Below, piece by piece: positions 19,240 through 26,705 of a DNA stretch of 34,678 nucleotides (the first letter of the stretch is position 1; each line of letters opens with the position of its first letter). Source of the stretch: Deltaproteobacteria bacterium. Lineage in GTDB: Bacteria; Desulfobacterota; Desulfuromonadia; Geobacterales; Pseudopelobacteraceae. The stretch spans positions 1 to 34,678 of the forward strand of contig JACPFJ010000041.1 in the NCBI GenBank assembly GCA_016182975.1. Direction: 5' to 3'. The notes below the pieces were generated by a model. That model was not told where the DNA came from. It worked only from the letters and a program-made list of their open reading frames with translations, and searched no databases. The translations under genes and the position numbers were made by a program.

Positions 19240-20556
19240 TCAAACCAACTCCCCAAGGAGCGAGTTCTGGTAGGCCTGGATTATGCGGACATCGACGAAG
19301 CTGCCGATCAGGCCGCTGTCGGCGCTGAAATTGACGATACGGCCGCTGTCCGCCTTGCCGGAGAGCTGGCCGGGACGCTTCCCCTCCCCTTCGACCATGA
19401 CCTTCTGCAAGGTTCCGAGATATGAGCGGCTGATCTCGCGGGTGATGCCCCTCTGCCGCTCCTGCAACCGCTCCAGGCGCTCGATCTTCTGCCCGCGGGT
19501 CAGTTCCTCCGCCAGTTCGGCCGCCTTGGTGCCGGGGCGCGGCGAGTAGACAAAGGAGAACAGGTCGATGTAGCGCACCTCTGCCATCAGGGTCAGCGTC
19601 AGCTCGAAATCCTCCTCGGTCTCGCCCGGAAAGCCGACTATCATGTCGCCGGTAATGACCATGCCGGGACGGACCGCCTTGAGCTTGCGGACCTTCTCCA
19701 GATAGGAGTCGCGGGTGTAGCCCCGCTTCATCCGTTTCAGGACGGCATCGCTGCCCGACTGGGCCGGAAGGTGCATCTGGCCGCAGAGCTTGGGAACGTC
19801 GCCAAAGCAGGCGATCAGTTCATCGGACATATCCTTGGGGTGCGAGGTGGTAAAACGGATGCGCTCGATGCCCGTAACATCGGCAACCTGTCTGATCAGT
19901 TCGGCAAAGGTGGGCTCGCTTGCGGTCTTGAGGCCATAGGAGTTGACGTTCTGGCCAAGCAGCACGACCTCCATGACCCCTTCGTCCGCCAGCTGCCGGA
20001 CCTCGGCCAGGATATCCGCCGAGCGGCGGCTGATTTCGCGTCCGCGAACAAAGGGGACTATGCAGTAGGAGCAGAAATTGTCGCACCCCTGCATGACCGT
20101 GACGAAGCGGGAAAGGCGGGATTGTCCCTTGATCGATGGAAACAGGTCCAGACGCCGGTCGTTGTCGATAAAGCCTGTCTCGGAGCGGCGCTCGCCCCGC
20201 TCCGCATCACGCACCATATCGGGCAGGAGGTGCAGGTTATGGGTACCGAACACCAGGTCCAGATAGGGGAACTTCCTGAGCAGCGCCTCCCCCTCCTGCT
20301 GGGCCACACAGCCGCCGACGCCGATGATTTGCGACTTGCCGTCCCGCTTGTAGATGCGCAGGTTTTCAAGCCGCTTGTAGACCTTTTCCTCTGCTCCACC
20401 CCGCACGCTGCACGTGTTGAGCAGGATCATGCCGGCATCGGAGGGATCGTTGGTCGGCGCATACCCCAGGTCGGCCAGCATGGTGACGATCCGTTCCGAA
20501 TCGTTTACATTCATCTGGCAGCCGAAGGTTTCTATGTAGAGCTGTTTGTCTGGCAT
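19240..20556 (-). CDS. miaB: tRNA-2-methylthio-N6-dimethylallyladenosine synthase MiaB
   Basis: The 438-residue methylthiotransferase has an N-terminal UPF0004 domain with cluster cysteines C13, C49 and C83. The radical-SAM motif C158-x3-C162-x2-C165 (GCDNFCSYCIVPFVRGRE) follows, and a C-terminal TRAM domain binds tRNA. It adds the methylthio group to A37 of tRNAs reading UNN codons. FGCQMNVNDSE at the N-terminus is typical of MiaB rather than RimO or MtaB. It is divergent from the HAD gene, with its own promoter. Confidence 0.96.
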   Translation of the reverse strand: MPDKQLYIETFGCQMNVNDSERIVTMLADLGYAPTNDPSDAGMILLNTCSVRGGAEEKVYKRLENLRIYKRDGKSQIIGVGGCVAQQEGEALLRKFPYLDLVFGTHNLHLLPDMVRDAERGERRSETGFIDNDRRLDLFPSIKGQSRLSRFVTVMQGCDNFCSYCIVPFVRGREISRRSADILAEVRQLADEGVMEVVLLGQNVNSYGLKTASEPTFAELIRQVADVTGIERIRFTTSHPKDMSDELIACFGDVPKLCGQMHLPAQSGSDAVLKRMKRGYTRDSYLEKVRKLKAVRPGMVITGDMIVGFPGETEEDFELTLTLMAEVRYIDLFSFVYSPRPGTKAAELAEELTRGQKIERLERLQERQRGITREISRSYLGTLQKVMVEGEGKRPGQLSGKADSGRIVNFSADSGLIGSFVDVRIIQAYQNSLLGELV

Positions 20557-20568
20557 GGTGAATTAATC

Positions 20569-20598
20569 TTTATACGCAATAACAACCCGTAAAGTCAA
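20569..20598 (-). promoter_or_regulatory. Predicted sigma-70 promoter of miaB
   Basis: Minus strand: -35 TTGACT (20593-20598), 18-base spacer, -10 TATAAA (20569-20574), ending 12 bases before the miaB ATG. The predicted leader is very short. Confidence 0.55.
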
Positions 20599-20627
20599 TT
20601 AAATAGGGAGATTCCCATCGCCGCCGC

Positions 20628-20657
20628 TTGACAAACCGGATGACGGACACGTATTGT
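20628..20657 (+). promoter_or_regulatory. Predicted sigma-70 promoter of the HAD phosphatase gene
   Basis: -35 TTGACA (20628-20633), 18-base spacer, -10 TATTGT (20652-20657). It faces away from the miaB promoter. Its position rules out the longer frame starting at 20628 and supports ATG 20685. Confidence 0.55.
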
Positions 20658-20684
20658 GGCGACCGGAAAACGGGAGACGGACTC

Positions 20685-21374
20685 ATGGACATTGACTGGA
20701 ACACCATTGACACCGTCCTGCTGGACATGGACGGCACGCTGCTCGACCGCCATTTCGACGACCACTTCTGGCTGGAGCATGTCCCCATGCGTTGGGCCGC
20801 ACGCAACGGCACGACACTTGAACATGCCCGCACCCACCTGCATGCCCTGTTCAGGTCACAGGAAAAGACCCTCAACTGGACTGACCTGGATTACTGGTCC
20901 GACCGCCTGAAACTCGACATCCCGCTTCTGAAAAGGGAGGTGGAGCATCTCATCGCCGTACATCCCTTTGTCGTCGAATTCCTGCTCTTCCTGAAACAGC
21001 ACCGCAAGGCGGTATGGCTCGTTACCAACGCCCACTCCAAGACCCTCGACCTCAAGCTGAAGACCACCCGCATCGGGGCCTATTTCGACGGCGTCGTCTC
21101 GGCGCATCAGGTGGGGCTTCCCAAGGAGGACGACCGCTTCTGGGGCGCGCTGCAGGGCTTCATAACCTACGACCCCGAGCGGAGCCTGCTGGGTGAAGAC
21201 AGCGAAACCAATCTCGGCACCGCGCAACGATTCGGCATCCGCTATCTGGTGTATGTCAGCCGCTTCAGTTCAACGATCAAGCCGCTGGCATCGCGCAGAT
21301 TCGCTTCGATCGAATACTTCAGCCGGCTGATCCCAGCTCAGGGTGAAATGTCCGTAACGATATCCACGGAGTGA
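20685..21374 (+). CDS. HAD-superfamily phosphatase, GMP/IMP nucleotidase (YrfG)-like
   Basis: The 229-residue protein has HAD motif I LLDMDGTLLD (nucleophile D14, acid D16), a helical cap (WLEHVPMRWAARNG, LNWTDLDYWSDRL), motif II WLVTNAHSKT and motif III LLGEDSETNLGTA. Size and cap sequence resemble GMP/IMP nucleotidases that dephosphorylate purine monophosphates; the substrate is inferred from resemblance only. GGGAG upstream supports ATG 20685. It is convergent with the YtxH gene. Confidence 0.8.
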   Translation: MDIDWNTIDTVLLDMDGTLLDRHFDDHFWLEHVPMRWAARNGTTLEHARTHLHALFRSQEKTLNWTDLDYWSDRLKLDIPLLKREVEHLIAVHPFVVEFLLFLKQHRKAVWLVTNAHSKTLDLKLKTTRIGAYFDGVVSAHQVGLPKEDDRFWGALQGFITYDPERSLLGEDSETNLGTAQRFGIRYLVYVSRFSSTIKPLASRRFASIEYFSRLIPAQGEMSVTISTE

Positions 21375-21393
21375 GGTGTGACGATACGCAAAG

Positions 21394-21438
21394 AGCAGCC
21401 GGACGGGGACGCTGATTCATCTCCCATCCGGCTGCTCC
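21394..21438. terminator. Possible bidirectional stem-loop between convergent genes
   Basis: GAGCAGCCGGACGGG (21394-21408) pairs with CCCATCCGGCTGCTC (21424-21438), a 15-base stem with one mismatch. It lies exactly between the convergent HAD and YtxH genes. No T-run follows on either strand, so intrinsic termination is uncertain. Confidence 0.4.
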
Positions 21439-21462
21439 GCACACCCCGCACCAGTCAAGAAC

Positions 21463-21804
21463 CTACATCCTGGTCAGCCTGGTCCTGAATTTCTCCAGCC
21501 GGGACGCACCCTCCTCGATCAACCGGATCAAGTCCTTGCGTGCGCTGCCGGCAACATCCTTTCCTTTTTCCAGCAGGTCGTCGGTCTTGTCGCCGATTGA
21601 CTCGACAAGGTCGCTGATGGTATCCGAAAGGTCCTCAACCGCATCCTCGGTCCGCGACTTTGCCTTCCTGGCATAGCGGGTGATGTCCCGCCGTGTCCGT
21701 TCACCGGTCTGTGGCGCCATAAGCAGGGCCAGCCCCGCTCCAATGATACCGCCCGCCACCATCAGCAATGCCGCCGCTGCTATCTTGTTATTGTTGTTTC
21801 CCAT
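21463..21804 (-). CDS. YtxH-like small membrane-anchored protein
   Basis: The 113-residue protein has one N-terminal membrane segment (IAAAALLMVAGGIIGAGLAL, residues 8-27). It then has the YtxH signature APQTGERTRRDI and a long charged helical tail (EDLSDTISDLVESIGDKTDD) predicted as coiled-coil. Such proteins are usually general-stress or envelope proteins of unknown mechanism. A purine-rich ribosome site (AAAGGGGGG) precedes the ATG. It is monocistronic. Confidence 0.8.
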   Translation of the reverse strand: MGNNNNKIAAAALLMVAGGIIGAGLALLMAPQTGERTRRDITRYARKAKSRTEDAVEDLSDTISDLVESIGDKTDDLLEKGKDVAGSARKDLIRLIEEGASRLEKFRTRLTRM

Positions 21805-22071
21805 GGTAACCCCCCTTTGTTGGAATGTAATTGTAATTGTACCCCAACATAAAAAAAACGAAACACGTGAGTGCCGTTTATCTCCAGGCGTCTACAATAC
21901 CCTTGTCCTGACATCATTGGCGCTGTTCAGCCGGAAAATCCGGCATGTTGGTGATTGACCCCGGCATTTCGCTCGACCCGCCAATCAGGCATCACGGATT
22001 CAAGGTTTATCTTTGCCGGTGGCTATGATATAAAAATGATTACTAAATTTTACGCCAGGGGAATGCGGCAT

Positions 22072-23175
22072 ATGAACTCTACCTACGACGTCCTGATCAT
22101 CGGCGGCGGGCCGGCCGGTCTGGCCACCGCCTATCTCTGCCACAAACACGGCCTTTCCTACCTGGTGCTGGAGTCGGGCAAGGCCATCTTCCAGGGGATC
22201 GCCAACACCTATCCCGAGGGTAAGCTGGTCTACGCCTCAAAGCCCAAAGACGCGCCCGAACCGTTCATGGTCGAGGAACTTCGCCCGCCCGACAAACCGG
22301 TCACCGTGGAGAGCTACCTGCAGTACGTACAGCACTTTGTTCAGCATGAAAATCTCAATGTTCAGACCGAGGTGGCCTTCGAGGACATCAAGGACGAGCG
22401 TGACGGCCTGACGGTCATCACCTCCAGGGGGAGCTTCAAGGGGAGAAAGGTGGTGCTCTCGTTCGGCAGCAACATCCCCAGGGAGCTCTCCGTCTACGGG
22501 GATGCCAAGATGGTGGCCAAGAACGTCGATGACGCCGGCAAATACGTCGGCATCAAGACCCTGGTGATCGGCGGCGGCAATACCGCGGCCGACGTGATCA
22601 TCAACATCCTCAAGGCCAAGCGTGAGGTGGGCGACACGCACCCGGTCTACTGGGCCCACAAGGCCGAGACCTTCGACGTCAACAAGGAGACCGCACAGCG
22701 GCTTGGGGAAGAGATCCTGCTGGGAGGGAACATCCGCCTTTTGCCTGGCGCCACGCCGCGCATCGGCGAGGTTGACGAGGAAGGGGTCGACCGCCTGGTG
22801 ATCCGCATCAACGTGTTCGAACAGGCCGACGGAATCGACCTCTACCACGCCCTGAGCTTTCCCATGAAGAACGTCATCGCCTGTATCGGCTCCCAGGGGC
22901 CGGTGCCGATCTTCGACAAGCTCGGCATCCAGATGATCGCCTGCGCCGCCGGGGTCTGCAAGATCGCCAAGGAGGGAGAACGCCTGGTGCTCCTGACCGC
23001 GGAGTTCGAATCCACCCGCAAGGGGGTCTACGTCATCGGTGGCGCCATCTCCCCCTCCTTCATGAAGATCAGCGAGGGGGCCATCACCGAGGAAAAGCAC
23101 CCCAACCTGATCTACACCGCCATCAACGACGCCTATTTCGTGGTTGAGGCGATCAGGAAGAAGGTCGGCAGGTAG
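22072..23175 (+). CDS. FAD-dependent pyridine-nucleotide oxidoreductase, YpdA/thioredoxin-reductase-like
   Basis: The 367-residue flavoprotein has an FAD-binding motif GGGPAG (residues 11-16) and an NAD(P)H-binding motif GGGNTAAD (167-174). The redox-active CxxC of thioredoxin reductase is absent; the only close cysteines are CAAGVC near residue 312. It therefore resembles single-domain YpdA or ferredoxin-NADP reductase relatives rather than TrxB. I chose ATG 22072, where similarity begins (MNSTYDVLIIGGG). AGGGG lies about 12 bases upstream, so an ATG at 22063 is also possible. Physiological partner unknown. Confidence 0.85.
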   Translation: MNSTYDVLIIGGGPAGLATAYLCHKHGLSYLVLESGKAIFQGIANTYPEGKLVYASKPKDAPEPFMVEELRPPDKPVTVESYLQYVQHFVQHENLNVQTEVAFEDIKDERDGLTVITSRGSFKGRKVVLSFGSNIPRELSVYGDAKMVAKNVDDAGKYVGIKTLVIGGGNTAADVIINILKAKREVGDTHPVYWAHKAETFDVNKETAQRLGEEILLGGNIRLLPGATPRIGEVDEEGVDRLVIRINVFEQADGIDLYHALSFPMKNVIACIGSQGPVPIFDKLGIQMIACAAGVCKIAKEGERLVLLTAEFESTRKGVYVIGGAISPSFMKISEGAITEEKHPNLIYTAINDAYFVVEAIRKKVGR

Positions 23176-23186
23176 AATCGCTCAAT

Positions 23187-23207
23187 AGGGCGAGCCCCCC
23201 TCGCCCT
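23187..23207 (+). terminator. GC-rich stem-loop after the flavoprotein gene
   Basis: AGGGCGAG pairs with CTCGCCCT around a C5 loop, 11 bases after the stop codon. No T-run follows, so this is at best an atypical terminator. Confidence 0.3.
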
Positions 23208-23261
23208 TCGCCCCCACCCCTTTCATCTCTGTTATATCCATTTAACCTAAAATCGGCAGTT

Positions 23262-23396
23262 CCTTAACGCAACGGTGCAAAGACGCCAAGAAAATCAGAA
23301 CATTACTAAAGAAAAGCCGTTCACCAAAGAGGTGGTAGCCTCTTTTTTGCGAACAGCCTGTTTTTACTTTGCATCTTGGCGTCTTTGCGTTTCAAC
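23262..23396. repeat. Inverted repeat of CGCAAAGACGCCAAG words
   Basis: The left arm 23262-23296 (GCAAAGACGCCAAG core) pairs with the right arm 23366-23396 (CTTGGCGTCTTTGCG). It lies between the convergent flavoprotein and scpA genes and shares its word with the element at 10116-10244. Confidence 0.7.
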
Positions 23397-23512
23397 TGCT
23401 TTTTATAGGTTTAATCAGCAACATCCGTGACTATTCGGCATGGCGATGAAACGGATCGGTTTTTTCGCTTGAAATTGCCTTTGGGTTTTCCTGCTGGCTC
23501 GGCCTGCCCGGA

Positions 23513-24334
23513 TCAGGGGCGCGCCGACAGATCCGTTGCCTCCGGCGCGACGGCCGGCACGAACCAGATGCCGCCGTTGGGTTCGTTCTGGAAGATGCGG
23601 ATCAGCTTGAGCCGGCACAGCTCCAGCAGCGCCAGGAAGGTGACGATTACCCTCTCGCGGGTGAACTCCTCGGCCACCAGGTCGTCGAACCGCACGCTGT
23701 CCCGCTCCTGGAGCAGCGAGAGGATCTCGTTGATGCAGTCGGCGATGCTGAAGGTCTCTGCCGAGGCCACGTCGTGGAAGCTTTCGGCCGGAATGCGCGC
23801 CAGGAGCGCGCGGAAGGCGTCCACCAGGTCGAACAGGTCCAGTTCCAGGGGGCCCTCCTCCGCCTGCTGCAAGGCCAGGTCCGGATCGGGGCAGGAACGG
23901 ATGAAGACCTCCCGTCCGAGGAGCGCACGCGCACCCAGCAGCTGGCCGGCCTCCTTGTACTGCTGATACTCCAGGAGCCGCCTGACCAGCTCGGCGCGGG
24001 GGTCCGCCTCTTCCTCCTCACCCTCTTCCTGCACGTCCTGCGGCAACAGCAGGCGTGACTTGATATGCAGAAGCGTAGAGGCCATCAGCAGGAAGTCGCC
24101 GGCCACATCCAGGTTGAGTTCCTTCATCAGCCGGATGTAGTCGAGGTACTGGCGGGTGATGTCGGCGATGGGGATGTCGCGGATGTCGAGTTCGTTCTTG
24201 CGGATCAGGTGCAAAAGCAGGTCCAGCGGCCCCTCGAACTTGTCGAGGCGCACGCTGTAGGAATCATGGAACCCGTCGAGGGTAAGGTTTTCCTCGCGGG
24301 GGGGGGACGGTACGCCTGCGGACCCGCGTCCCAC
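23513..24334 (-). CDS. scpA: Segregation and condensation protein A
   Basis: The product of about 273 residues has the ScpA kleisin N-terminus (VRLDKFEGPLDLLLHLIRKN, DIRDIPIADITRQYLDYI), an acidic linker (QDVQEEGEEEEADPRAE) and a C-terminal winged helix (RERVIVTFLALLELCRLKLI). ScpA bridges SMC heads in the condensin complex. The start is uncertain. I used GTG 24334, two bases after the trpS stop; GTG 24253 lies just before the conserved part. Between the two is a run of nine C residues (minus strand, 24298-24306). scpB, usually adjacent, is not seen here. Confidence 0.92.
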   Translation of the reverse strand: MGRGSAGVPSPPREENLTLDGFHDSYSVRLDKFEGPLDLLLHLIRKNELDIRDIPIADITRQYLDYIRLMKELNLDVAGDFLLMASTLLHIKSRLLLPQDVQEEGEEEEADPRAELVRRLLEYQQYKEAGQLLGARALLGREVFIRSCPDPDLALQQAEEGPLELDLFDLVDAFRALLARIPAESFHDVASAETFSIADCINEILSLLQERDSVRFDDLVAEEFTRERVIVTFLALLELCRLKLIRIFQNEPNGGIWFVPAVAPEATDLSARP

Positions 24335-24336
24335 GG

Positions 24337-25320
24337 CTAGATCTTCAGCGCGGCGCGGGCCTCGCTCATGACGGCATCCGAGACCAGGGATGCCCGGCGG
24401 CTGCCATCCTGCAACATGTCGTCCACGAAACCGGGGTCCTTTGCCAGCTCCACCCGCCTGGCCCTGGGTGGCGCCAGACGCTCGTTCATGCATTCTGCCA
24501 GGACCCGCTTGCACTCCACGCAGCCGATCGATGCATTGCGGCAGGCGGGGATGATCTCCTCCAGCCTCGCCTGCGGCACGTACAGGCGGTGCAGGTTGAA
24601 GGCCACGCAGACGTCCGGCTCTCCGGCGTCGCTGCGGCGCACCCTGGCGGGGTCGGTCATCATGGACATCACCTTTTTGGTGGTCTCCTCCGCCGTGTCG
24701 GAGAGGTAGATGGAGTTGCCATATGACTTGCTCATCTTGCGGCCGTCCAGGCCGAGCAGCTTGGGGGTCGGGGTGAGCAGCGCCTCGGGCTCGGGAAAGA
24801 CCTGGCCGTAAAGGTGGTTGAAGCGCCGCGCGATCTCGCGGGTGATCTCCAGGTGCGGCAGCTGGTCGTGCCCCACCGGGACTCTGGTCGCCTTGTAGAG
24901 GATGATGTCGGACGCCATCAGCACCGGGTAGCCCAGGAAGCCGAAGGTGGAGAGGTCCCTGGCCTCCAGGTTGTCCAGCATCTCCTTGTAGGTCGGGTTG
25001 CGCTCCAGCCAGGAGACCGGCGTGATCATGGAGAGGATCAGGTTCAGCTCGGCATGGTGCGGCACCAGGCTCTGCCGGAAGACCAGGCTTCTGGAGGTAT
25101 CCAGTCCGAAGGCCACCCAGTCCAGCACCATCTCGCGGATGTTGTCCCTGATCCCGGAGGTATCGGCGTATTCCGTGGTCAGGGAGTGCCAGTCGGCAAC
25201 GAAGAAGAAGCAGTCGAACTCATCCTGAAGGCTGATCCAGTTTTCGAGAACGCCGTGATAATGGCCGATGTGGAGCCGGCCCGTGGGCCGCATGCCGCTG
25301 ACTACGCGTTGTTTGGTCAT
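24337..25320 (-). CDS. trpS: Tryptophanyl-tRNA synthetase
   Basis: The 327-residue class Ic synthetase has HIGH at residues 17-20 (SGMRPTGRLHIGHYHGVL), the KMSKS loop GRKMSKSYGN and the DWHSLTT segment typical of bacterial TrpRS. It charges tRNA-Trp. Two bases separate it from scpA, so the two are co-translated. A trpS-scpA pairing is common in this group, as far as I recall. The gap to the protease gene upstream holds a repeat. Confidence 0.97.
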   Translation of the reverse strand: MTKQRVVSGMRPTGRLHIGHYHGVLENWISLQDEFDCFFFVADWHSLTTEYADTSGIRDNIREMVLDWVAFGLDTSRSLVFRQSLVPHHAELNLILSMITPVSWLERNPTYKEMLDNLEARDLSTFGFLGYPVLMASDIILYKATRVPVGHDQLPHLEITREIARRFNHLYGQVFPEPEALLTPTPKLLGLDGRKMSKSYGNSIYLSDTAEETTKKVMSMMTDPARVRRSDAGEPDVCVAFNLHRLYVPQARLEEIIPACRNASIGCVECKRVLAECMNERLAPPRARRVELAKDPGFVDDMLQDGSRRASLVSDAVMSEARAALKI

Positions 25321-25353
25321 CTGTTACCCCGTGAAGAAATGTTTGTCTGGAAA

Positions 25354-25412
25354 TGTAGGGGCAGACCTTGTGTCTGCCCGACTCAGGGCGATCACAAGGA
25401 TCGCCCCTGCAA
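25354..25412. repeat. GTAGGGGC-type inverted repeat
   Basis: The arms are GTAGGGGCAGACCTTGTG and CACAAGGATCGCCCCTGC, with inner complementary GGGC/GCCC steps. It fills the gap between trpS and the protease gene. The outer ends match those of the element at 6072-6125. Confidence 0.6.
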
Positions 25413-26093
25413 TCATCTCATCATCAACCTGGTGACCCCCAGCACCAGCCCGCTCTGCGGGCCGGCCAGGAGATGGATTCCGAAATTGAGGACCGGCGAG
25501 ATGACATAGGAAAAGATGTTGGTGAAGAAGACCAGCACGATGATGATGATCATGCCGTATGGCTCGATCCGCGCCCAGGCCGCCGCCTGGCGGTACGGCA
25601 GCAGCCCGACCATAACGCGGCCGCCGTCCAGGGGGGGCACCGGGATCAGGTTGAAGATCGCCAAAAGCAGGTTGATGTAGACCGAGAAGGCCAGCATCAT
25701 TACGAGCGGTTCCAGGAACAGCGCCAGCGGGGAGGCGGACCCGGCCGGGTTGCCGATTGCCACCAGGGCGCGCAGCAGAAGGGCCGAAACGGTTGCCAGG
25801 GTGAAATTGGTGATCGGGCCGGCCGCCGCCACCCAGATCATGTCCCGCCTGGGGTTGCGCAGGTTCTCGTACACTACCGGCACCGGCTTGGCCCAGCCGA
25901 TGCCGATAAAGAAGATCATCAGGGTGCCGATGATGTCGAGGTGCTTGAGGGGGTTGAGGGTCAGCCGCCCCATCATGCGCGCCGTGGGGTCGCCGAAGCG
26001 CCAGGCGATGAAGCCGTGCGAGACCTCGTGACAGGTAATGGCCAGCAGGCCGGGCACGAGCATGACGGAGAGCTTGAGCAGGAAATTTTCCAT
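25413..26093 (-). CDS. Site-2-protease-type M50 zinc metalloprotease, membrane protein
   Basis: The 226-residue integral membrane protein has the zinc motif HEVSH (H22, E23, H26) in its first transmembrane segment. The second M50 motif NLIPVPPLDGGRVM, near residues 148-161, supplies the third ligand aspartate. About five or six hydrophobic segments are visible. It belongs to the short YwhC/SpoIVFB-like branch without a PDZ domain. It should cleave substrates within the membrane; the target is unknown. AAGGACC precedes the ATG. Confidence 0.9.
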   Translation of the reverse strand: MENFLLKLSVMLVPGLLAITCHEVSHGFIAWRFGDPTARMMGRLTLNPLKHLDIIGTLMIFFIGIGWAKPVPVVYENLRNPRRDMIWVAAAGPITNFTLATVSALLLRALVAIGNPAGSASPLALFLEPLVMMLAFSVYINLLLAIFNLIPVPPLDGGRVMVGLLPYRQAAAWARIEPYGMIIIIVLVFFTNIFSYVISPVLNFGIHLLAGPQSGLVLGVTRLMMR

Positions 26094-26128
26094 TGATGGT
26101 CCTTGGTTACTTGGATAAACCGCCCGTA

Positions 26129-26157
26129 TTTCTAGCAGAGTGCCGGGGTAAAGTCAA
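26129..26157 (-). promoter_or_regulatory. Predicted sigma-70 promoter for the M50 protease-trpS-scpA genes
   Basis: Minus strand: -35 TTGACT (26152-26157), 17-base spacer, -10 TAGAAA (26129-26134). The leader before the ATG at 26093 is about 30 bases. Confidence 0.5.
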
Positions 26158-26175
26158 TTGTGCACCGGATTCGTC

Positions 26176-26206
26176 AAATAAAAAAGGCGGGATCGCTCCC
26201 GCCTTT
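26176..26206 (-). terminator. Intrinsic terminator on the minus strand with no clear gene
   Basis: The AAAGGCGGGA/TCCCGCCTTT stem has a 4-base loop and is followed on the minus strand by a T-rich run (about 26176-26185). It would end leftward transcripts coming from the gene-poor 26207-26705 region, where no convincing minus-strand gene is seen. Confidence 0.7.
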
Positions 26207-26356
26207 AGCAGCTATGCTGTCCTTTAAATATCAACAAGTTAGCTCTCTCGTATTTTGAGTTCTCGCACAAAAACATCAGCAGTTTGATTAGCACATTTAA
26301 GGCACTTTCACAACTAAATTCACAATTAAATTTGACGCTAAACAGCAGGTTGTCAT

Positions 26357-26530
26357 GGGTTAATTTTGGATGCCGATGGTGGGTGTGAATCGACATGGAA
26401 CTCAGACCCATTATCGGCGTCCATGTTGACCCACCTGATTGTGTAATTGCTTTTCAAATCAGCATGTTAACAGAAGACTTGGGTCAAGGTTGGGCGCCTA
26501 TAAGGGGTCAATGTTGGAAGCCGATTCACA
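26357..26530. mobile_element. Remnant of an insertion-sequence end (four related repeats)
   Basis: A motif of the form GGGTCAAnnTTGGnnGCCGAT occurs at 26357-26388 (+), 26402-26432 (-), 26481-26503 (+, shortened) and 26505-26530 (+). The first two also share a following GGGTnTGA segment. Several transposase-site-like repeats in both orientations are typical of IS21-type or similar ends (from memory). No transposase gene remains. The rest of the 26207-26705 gap is AT-rich and shows nothing I can name. Confidence 0.5.
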
Positions 26531-26705
26531 TTCATTTTATCCTTATCATATGGATGGCGGTTTTTTTAGTCACCGAAGTAAGTTCAACATTTTCATTGTT
26601 CATTTGAATTGAACATAGCAATATATCGAAGACAAGTCATCCAGACTATGATTTCATTGGACAATATATCAATCCGGAAGAGTAAAGGTTGCTCGCTCAA
26701 AAACC

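Noticed and set aside
26205-26411. 68-residue minus-strand open frame
   Set aside because: It overlaps the IS-end repeat and the terminator stem, has no ribosome site and no recognisable sequence.
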